Source: Diphasiastrum complanatum (Eukaryota; Streptophyta; Lycopodiopsida; Lycopodiales; Lycopodiaceae). From it: a stretch of DNA of 64,000 nucleotides. A program made the position numbers and the translations under genes. The stretch is taken from assembly GCA_029204225.1 (NCBI GenBank), contig CM055100.1, positions 45,283,685 to 45,347,684 of the forward strand, in the 5' to 3' direction. Shown piece after piece: positions 56,843 through 64,000 of this stretch. The notes beneath the pieces were generated by a model. That model searched no databases, was not told where the DNA came from, and worked only from the letters and a program-made list of their open reading frames with translations. How positions within the stretch are numbered: the stretch's first letter is position 1; each line of letters starts with the position of its first letter.

Positions 56843-57100
56843 CTAGCAAAGCTTTGAAACATTTTGTTTCTTCAGCTCCCTCTCAAAGCATGATAGCTTG
56901 ATGACTCCAAAACTGCTCCTTTGTTTCTCGAACAGACCTTTGTCTAAGGCCTTTGTAAAAATGTCAGCAACCATCTCCTTCGTCCCAATGAAAGTAGTCT
57001 GCAACATCTTCTTCCCGATCAAATCCCTTATCAAGTGGTACTTGATTGCAATGTGTTTTGTCCTTGAGCTTTGACTCAAGGTGAAGATATTGGATGAAGG
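56843..57100 (-). pseudogene. Copia RNase H C-terminal fragment
   Basis: TKHIAIKYHLIRDLIGKK and MVADIFTKALDKGLFEKQ are typical RNase H ends and resemble those at 53900-54040. Only the last about 80 codons exist; the sequence breaks off near 57100, about 570 bp before the formamidase start. Confidence 0.82.
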
Positions 57101-57130
57101 GCCACTAATTGAATCTAGAGGTAATATCAA

Positions 57131-57668
57131 GATTGGGATCGTGAATGACTTGACATGGAAGACGCTATGTCTCTAGGGTGTTCGAAAATTAAACTCAAGA
57201 GATTGTGAATATCCTAAGTTCGATGCCAAGGAGACGCCAAGATGAATCAAGATCATCTTGAAGGAATCGATGCTTGATTTTAGACAGGTGTAAAAATACA
57301 AGTATCCGTTTAGAATTTAAGTTGGCCTCGCTACATCTTCAAGCTTGCAAATAAATCTGATATGTTGACTTGTGTTGGTTGCATATTTAAATTGAATAAA
57401 TTTGTAGATAGTTGTTTTCTCAAAACAACCTGTAAATCTATAGATTCAGGACTATAACAAATTCTCATTCATTTCTAAATGGGTGATTCTGTGACATGAT
57501 TTGACTATTTGATAATAGTTCAAAAATATAGACCATTCAAAAAATAGTTCAAGTATGTGGGCCTTTGATTGTATAAGTAAGAGAAATGATGTGATACTTG
57601 TCTTTATCTGGGAATAGAAGCAAGATGAAAAGTTGTTGAATGCCTTTGAGGACTTGATAATCTGATAG
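57131..57668. other. Region upstream of formamidase gene
   Basis: About 540 bp of non-coding sequence between a copia remnant and the start codon. It should contain the promoter, but I cannot place a TATA box or transcription start with confidence. Confidence 0.4.
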
Positions 57669-60600
57669 ATGGCTCCTAGAACTCCAAGAGCAGTCGTAAA
57701 AGTGGATCTCAACAGAAAGCCTTCGGAGCAAGAGAAGCCTTTGCACAATAGATGGCACCCAGATATTCCCCCTGTTGCAGAGGTTCAGGAGGGGGAGTTA
57801 TTTCGAGTAGAGACTTTGGATTGTACTGGTGGGCAGATTCATGACAACGACTCTGCTGAAGATATGAAGAATGTTGACCTCTCAAGGGTGACTATTTACA
57901 TAATTTGTAATGCTTTGTCATCCAATTTGCTCTAGCACATGACAGACAATGCTTAATTTGAGTGTTGAAACTGAATCTCTTCATTCTGTGTATCTTATTT
58001 GCAGGGTCATTATCTCAGTGGCCCGATTAAAGTTTCGGATTCATCTGGTGTTCCTGCAAAACCTGGTGATCTTCTCATGGTTGAGATATGCAACCTAGGC
58101 CCACTTCCAGGAGATGAATGGGGGTTTACAGGAACATTTGACCGCGAGAATGGTGGTAGCTTCTTGACAGATCATTTTCCATATGCCACAAAGGCTGTTT
58201 GGTACTTTGATGGTATTTTCGCATCCTCTCGACATATTCCAGGTGGGTTAGCTCCTGATGCTTTTTGCAAAAATTATCTCACGGATTTTGGGATGCTGAG
58301 TATCAACTGCACCTGCAATGTTTAATACCATCCTTACAACAAGTTCCTTACAGAAACTACTTTTGTTCTTCTTCTGTACTTTTGATTATCTTATGAAGCT
58401 GCTGTACTAAAGTCATGTAATATTATCTGATAATTCGAAGTAAGCAATAAAACATGTATGTTATAGTTTGCACCCACAATCTGGAGACTCTAGTGCAGAT
58501 TTAACTTTCCATAAATGGGCTTCAGAATAGTAGTTCTAGCTGCACTCTTCTCACTTCCCTCCATAGGAAATGTGCCCTTCAAGGAAAGTTTACTACGGGC
58601 ATTGGGAAGAGCTAGGTGGAATGGTTTGTTTGCCTTCACAAGCTTCAGAGTGATCAAAGTATAGGCTTCATGTGCTAGAGCAAATTTTGTTTCATGTTTG
58701 TTACTAGCAAATTAAATTTGCTGAAAATCCGAACAAAATTGGTTTTTGATATACTTTACTAGCAAGATAAAATTTGCTAACATATCACTAGAAAATTGTA
58801 GGAGTCCGGTTTCCTGGATTGATACACCCTGGGTTGATTGGTACTGCACCTTCTAAGGAACTACTGGAGATATGGAACACTCGTGAAAGAAATTTGGTTG
58901 AAGGCGGTGAAAGTGCCACTACACTTTGTGGGATTCTTCATATGCGCCCTCTTGCAAGTCTACCCTTGGTAAAAAATGCTTTACTTGGAAAGGTAATGCT
59001 TTCAATGTTTTTGTTTATGGGCCACTCCAGCTCTTCTTGGAGTGTTTTATGTTCCCGAATCCCATAGCATGAAACATACTTGAAGTGTACTTCTTTTAGT
59101 CTAACCTTTGGTACTTGAAAGACATTAGTAAGAACTTTCCTTCATTCATTCATACGTCCATTCTTTCAATTTGTTTTGCTAGTGATCTTCATGAACATGA
59201 TTGGGGAATGAAGGAAAGTTGTACTAATGTCTTCTTGAACATGATTGGAGAATGAAGTTTGACTTATGTTATAGTTAGTGAGGCTTACCACATCCATCAC
59301 ATATGAGTATATTCACTGATGAAGCCAAAATTCCCTTAACAAGCAAAGTAAGAAATGATTCTTTGCTACTTCATATGCCTTATTGTGGAGATTGCAAGAT
59401 TTTATGTGTAATTTTATGCATCTTCATAACCATAGTAATAGTAAGTATGACATAGGTTCAAAACTATGAATAAACTTCTTCTCCTGTCATTGTGACACTT
59501 GACAATTGTAAAAATCATCAACTTGTTTTGTAAATGCTCCTTTCTAGGAAACAAATCTATTTTTGATTCCTCTTGATTCATTGGTTGGAGATAATCGGTA
59601 GACATTATATTGTTTATGCATGATCTTCTGAGAATTTATTCTAAAGTTAATATTAGAGCACTTTCTAGGGTGAAGAGGAATTTTTTTCAATAAAGAGATC
59701 ACATTTGGACTTTTGGAAGTGGGAGCCAACCTTAACAGAAGGTTTGACTTGATATGCAGTGATATTTAGAGTTTATAAAAAAGTGAAAATTGAGAAAATC
59801 TTGTGATAAATCGATGAACATGTTCCTCAACTCAATTGAGTGTGCATGTAGGAATTCTTTCTCATCCAGGGTTTAAGAAACCGTCATCTTTATGAATGCA
59901 TCATAATCAACAACATCAATCTTTCTTGATCGTTGGACAAGAATGGCCAATGGAAAGAGTTGCAAAAAATATAGTTCGCACAAAAGAAATTCCTTTTGAT
60001 TTTGTAAATATGAGATAGGGAATCATATTTCAGCTTTGCAAAATCTACGAGCTTCATTTTTGTATCCATAGATTTCACACATGCCTAGAAGAAATGACCC
60101 AACAGGTGGAAGTTGGCACTAAGAAGTGGTATCGAATTGCGAATGAGGCTGCAAGAACAGCACCAGGCAGGGAGAATGGTGGAAATTGTGATATTAAGAA
60201 TCTGAGCAGAGGTTCAAGAGTTTATTTTCCTGTATTTGTTGATGGTGCTAATTTAAGTATGGGTGACATGCACTTTTCTCAAGGTGATGGAGAAGTATCC
60301 TTTTGTGGTGCCATTGAAATGAATGGATTCTTAGAATTGAGGTACGCTTTTAAACTAATTGTCTTGGCTAATAATATGCACATTCTTTGCATACATGCTT
60401 AAAGTATTTTTAAGATCATCACTAAATTGAAATGAATGCCAATTTAGTTAGAGCAGTAGAATATAGGACAATGTTTTAAGGTGTTGCATTTGTTAAAGTT
60501 GACAAACTAATGTACCGTGCTAGATTTTCCAACTTATTGAGCTCGTTGTATTGTTGTTGTACCACAAGGTGTGAGATTTTACGTGGTGGTATGAAAAAGT

Positions 60601-60934
60601 ACTTAACACCAATTGGACCATCAAAATTGCATGTCCATCCCATATTTGAAATTGGGCCTTTAGAGCCTAAATTCTCAGAATGGCTAGTGTTCGAAGGTAA
60701 ACTCTGTGCTCCATTTCAATGGAAATGGTATTTATGTTCTTTCATGATTCAATAGAAGATGAGTAAATTCATTGAACTTCTCTAAAGTATGTTGTGGTTA
60801 TTTTTGCAAAACAGGATATTAGGCCCAAAAAGGAGGTCGTTCCTTCTGGTCCAAAGCTAATCAACTACGGGGATGTCTGCAAGAGCACTTATGATGGAGC
60901 TCTCCCTCTTACCACGGATCTTGCTAGAGATTAG
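57669..60934 (+). pseudogene. Acetamidase/formamidase gene lacking its penultimate coding exon
   Basis: Exons with GT-AG borders: 57669-57887, 58005-58242, 58802-58992, 60106-60341, 60569-60696 and 60815-60934. Exons 1-5 encode about 337 residues that follow plant FmdA/AmdA formamidases closely: PLHNRWHPDIPPVAEVQEGE, VEICNLGPLPGDEWGFTGTF, TDHFPYATKAVWYF, NEAARTAPGRENGGNCDIKN and DMHFSQGDGEVSFCGAIEMN. The last exon matches the C-terminus (DIRPKKEV onward). Between them plants have about 70 residues with a CCPCEGRISGIVD-like motif; the 118 bp here encode nothing like it. Exon 5 ends in phase 1 and exon 6 needs phase 0, so joining them gives a stop within a few codons. The family hydrolyses formamide or acetamide to acid plus ammonia. 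Either the exon was deleted and this is a recent pseudogene, or the region is misassembled. Confidence 0.85.
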
Positions 60935-61897
60935 AAGCACACAAGAATCAATCAACCTGTCTATGGAAAATGGGAAAAGTGAAGATTAATACAAGATTGC
61001 TAAACCTATTTCAAAAATTTCACGAATATAGAGAGAAACTAATAAAACCATGTATATGAATTGCACTACATCTGGTAATTAAATGATGGGACACATGCAT
61101 GTAATACATAAGTATCAACTGGAATATTTTTTTCCTTCCAAATGTAGATGCGATAATTTTACAAGATATAAAATAGACATCCAAACACTTGTAAACAAAA
61201 TTAGTGCATGCATTAGAAAGTGCAATGATATTGAATCTAGTTGATAGTTTTATAATGAAGCTCAGCATAGGAACTCTTGAGGAAGAAAAACAAGTGAAGA
61301 AACATTGCAATTAAAAGAGTGTTAGTCGAATTTTCGACGATATAAATCTAGCTAATATTGAATTTTTGAAAGCTAAATTGATTCCAAATTAAAGATTTTG
61401 TAATGGTTTTTACTATGTTCAAGAAGAAAACATTGAGATGTTAATATTGCTAAATTTAAAAATGATGTCATTTAGATTTTTAGAGCTAAATGTGTGCCCT
61501 TAATGTTGTCAATTAGAATTTCCAAGTTTTTTGGCATTTCCAAATTACATGACATTCTGATACGGACCTTTTCATTACTATTAATAAAATTTACCTAGGT
61601 GTCTTAGTGGAATTTTCTGAATAAACAAGAGTGTCTTGAAGGTCATTCTACGTTCCTTCTTCAAACAATAAAGCTATCATCATTTCTACTGATTGATTAG
61701 GCAGATTATTGAGTGTAAAAGTGATGTTATTATACTTGGTAGACGTACTATTCAATAGCACAGTTATAGCATCATCCTTGGGAACATTATAATCGATTAT
61801 GACAAGTTGATTTATGATGGACCTCATACGACATGATCATTTAAGCTCATTCCACTTTCTAGTTTAAGAGCAAAAAATTGGCTGCTTAAGTACTTTA
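60935..61897. other. Interval with no gene recognised
   Basis: AT-rich 3' flank of the formamidase gene. No motif-bearing frame. A displaced copy of the missing formamidase exon was not seen here. Confidence 0.5.
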
Positions 61898-62265
61898 TCA
61901 TATTTGGAACGTACTCCAGATACTTGTGGCATGTTCCATTGGGGCACTAGTCAACTTTGACTTTAGAAACATGATCCTAGTTGAATATGACATCTCAAAC
62001 CGCTCTTTCAATACATTCCAAGCTTGCCTTGGTGTAACTGTGTCACTAATGTGCGTAATGATATGGTCCTTCATTGACAAGTTAATGAAACTCAGCGCTC
62101 TTCTTGTTTTTCTATCGAACACTTTAATGTCCACTTCATTTGGTGGTCTCCGCTCATCCCCTCTGAGGAGACGTTTCATTGTTCTTTCTCAATTTAGATG
62201 TTTTTCCATCTTGAATTTCCATACCACATAGTTGAAAATGCCATTCAATTTGCTAGTTTCACTCA
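61898..62265 (-). pseudogene. Copia gag fragment
   Basis: The minus strand encodes FNYVVWKFKMEKHLN, a stop, then DRKTRRALSFINLSMKDHII, TPRQAWNVLKERFEMSYSTR and FLKSKLTSAPME, a copia Gag (UBN2-like) core. No zinc knuckle or protease follows. Confidence 0.7.
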
Positions 62266-63200
62266 AAATTTTCTCGAAACTGTCTAATATTGCAACTATA
62301 GGCTAAAAGGAATGTTCTGAGCACAATGGCGATGTCAGAAGCTCAATATGATCACCTGTTAAAATTTCTTACTAGGCTCCCTCATTGCTTAGGTGGCAAA
62401 TCCAAAGCCAAGTTCACTTCGGAATGCAAAATGCCTTCCACCACACACCCGCAACCACTCACTCCTTGAAAGAGGCAATTGATTCCGATGTCCACTGAGT
62501 GGTTTCTTTGTAGTAATCACTCTGTTTTTAGGTACCATATTTGCAGGTACAATTTGGGTGCCCTTTGTTTGGAGTTTGTAGCCCTTTGTTGGGCCCAAAA
62601 CGGAGTTAAGAATAGGGAGATAGTGCCTTTTAGGAATTTGAACTAATTCTTCAAGGTAAAGAAATTTCACCCTTCATGGATTTCAAGGCGTTGGGAGTGA
62701 AAAATTCAACTAGTTTAGCTGAGTAATTTTGGCAATTTTGAGGCCAACATGGAATTTCAACTTAGAGATAGATTTTATTATGTCAATAAAGGCCTAAATA
62801 GTGTTTTTGCTATTTTTGGCAAGTACATAAGTGGATAAGATCGGGTTTAGACCTACTTCTATTGGCTAGTTGAGGTACATTGCACCTAGTCACTTAAAAC
62901 TAGGGTTTTGGTAGACTTAGAAGTTGTTATTTTAGGGCAAGTTTAGGGAACGTGGCCAAGTGACATTATGGCTGTTATAAATAGATGTACCAGCATAGAG
63001 AAATTATCTTCATGTTCTCATTTTGTATGGAGAACTTTTCTGTTTTGATTCTATGTCCATCTCTTTCATATTTGTCATGTCATGATACCTTGAGTTCTAA
63101 TGTATAGAATGTGATTTTTCTTGTTATACTTGGATCGGCATGTGTGAAGGACAGTGTACTACTACTGTTGTATGGACAGGGACAATACTATATCAATCTT
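62266..63200. other. Interval with no gene recognised
   Basis: This lies between copia and gypsy fragments. The short minus-strand frame at 62389-62670 has no recognised motif. Confidence 0.45.
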
Positions 63201-63204
63201 TTGT

Positions 63205-63704
63205 TAATACATTCTGCATGTTAGTTGAGCTTGAATACGAAAAGTTGTCACCTCAAATTCAATAGGTAAAATAGGATGCATACCATAAGTAAGAAAGTAT
63301 GGTGTTTGCTTCGTCGTGATCTTCTCTGTGTTTCGATAAGCCTAGAGAACTGAAGGTAATTTCTGATCCCAATTAGTTGCATGTGCAATTGTAATCTTAT
63401 TCAGGATCTTACAGAGTATTCCATTAGCTCTCTCAGTCAACCCGTTTGCTTTTGGATTATAAGGGATTGTCTTTCCGTGTTTAATCAGAAAATACGTTGT
63501 CAGCAGCCGTATTGTGTCATTTAAAAATTGTGTACCACGCTCACTAACTAATTCAAGAGGACAACCATATCTTGTGAATATAGATTTGAAAAAGAACATT
63601 GCGACAGTTTTCGCATCATTTCGTTTCGTCGCTTCTGCTTCAACATTCTTTGTAGCATAATCCGTCGCAACAAGAATATAACGACACTTAGTATGTCGAG
63701 TCAC
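63205..63704 (-). pseudogene. Ty3/gypsy integrase fragment
   Basis: CRYILVATDYATKNVEAEA, FTRYGCPLELVSERG and YNPKANGLTERANGIL form the integrase core. The usual SDRG is SERG, a change at a catalytic Asp. After a stop at 63342 the reading continues with AYRNTEKITTKQTPYFLTYG and HPILPIEFEV to about 63205. No RT or LTR is attached. Confidence 0.82.
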
Positions 63705-63711
63705 GAGTTTG

Positions 63712-64000
63712 ATTACCTTTATCAGCTTTTAATTCTAATGAATCATTGCTTTCAGACTCCGAACTTGAAGAACTGGAACTTGATTCAATATCTGAATCAT
63801 CCTCGCTATCACTAGAATCAGTTTCAGACTTACTTTTAGTTGAGCGTTGCTTTCGTGCTAGTTTCGAGGTCTCAAAGTTCTCAGCACTAGCTATCACTGC
63901 TACTAAGGAGGTCATGTCCCCTTGTCTACAATATCGATCAATCTTTGGTGGTAAACCAGCCAAAAACCATTCGATCTGCATATCAACGGGATATATACTA
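63712..64000 (-). pseudogene. Gypsy gag C-terminal fragment joined to integrase
   Basis: The minus strand encodes QIEWFLAGLPPKIDRYCR and SLVAVIASAENFETSKLA, a gypsy Gag tail, then a Ser/Asp/Glu-rich stretch (SSDSEDDSDIESSSSSSSSE). It abuts integrase near 63704, so protease, RT and RNase H were deleted. It runs off the window edge. Confidence 0.7.

Overview
This window is nuclear DNA from a land plant. It has two intron-bearing plant genes with GT-AG introns: a cellulose-synthase-like C (CSLC) glycan synthase and an acetamidase/formamidase. Most of the rest is LTR retrotransposon sequence of the plant Ty1/copia and Ty3/gypsy (chromovirus) types. The AT-rich, repeat-dominated layout with two host genes in 64 kb suggests a large plant genome. 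I cannot assign a species, or choose between fern, gymnosperm and angiosperm, from the sequence alone.

Layout. 1-4865: AT-rich, nothing recognised. 4866-13366: a nest. A truncated minus-strand copia element (gag-protease only) has its 5' LTR split by a second, complete LTR element (8047-13303, TSD TGTGT). The inner element has gag-protease but no integrase, reverse transcriptase or RNase H; instead it carries one open frame of about 800 codons of unknown type. 14261-19190: two LTR copies in inverted orientation around degenerate sequence. 19581-20345: a tandem array of about 80-bp units, each ending in inverted motifs, split by a G-box-rich segment with a TATA box. 20430-20823: a histone H3-like (possibly CENH3-like) pseudogene, followed by unidentified coding relics. 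23658-29966: a complete, apparently very young chromovirus with nearly identical LTRs, TSD TAACG and an uninterrupted 1592-codon gag-pol. 34223-38411: an intact five-exon CSLC gene, with a Tourist-like MITE 1.3 kb downstream. 41025-50151: an element with an intact 538-codon ORF containing an internal duplication; its 3' LTR is split by a full-length but scrambled copia element (43451-49997, TSD CAATT). 50152-57130: decayed copia copies. 57669-60934: a formamidase gene apparently lacking its penultimate coding exon. 61898-64000: gag and integrase fragments.

The host genes act separately. CSLC is expected to make the beta-1,4-glucan backbone of xyloglucan in the Golgi; formamidase family enzymes hydrolyse short amides. 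They form no operon. The main story is transposon biology: LTR-into-LTR nesting seen twice, two elements with long non-pol open frames next to their 3' ends, recurring CACACGTGTG palindromes in copia LTRs, and host-gene decay.
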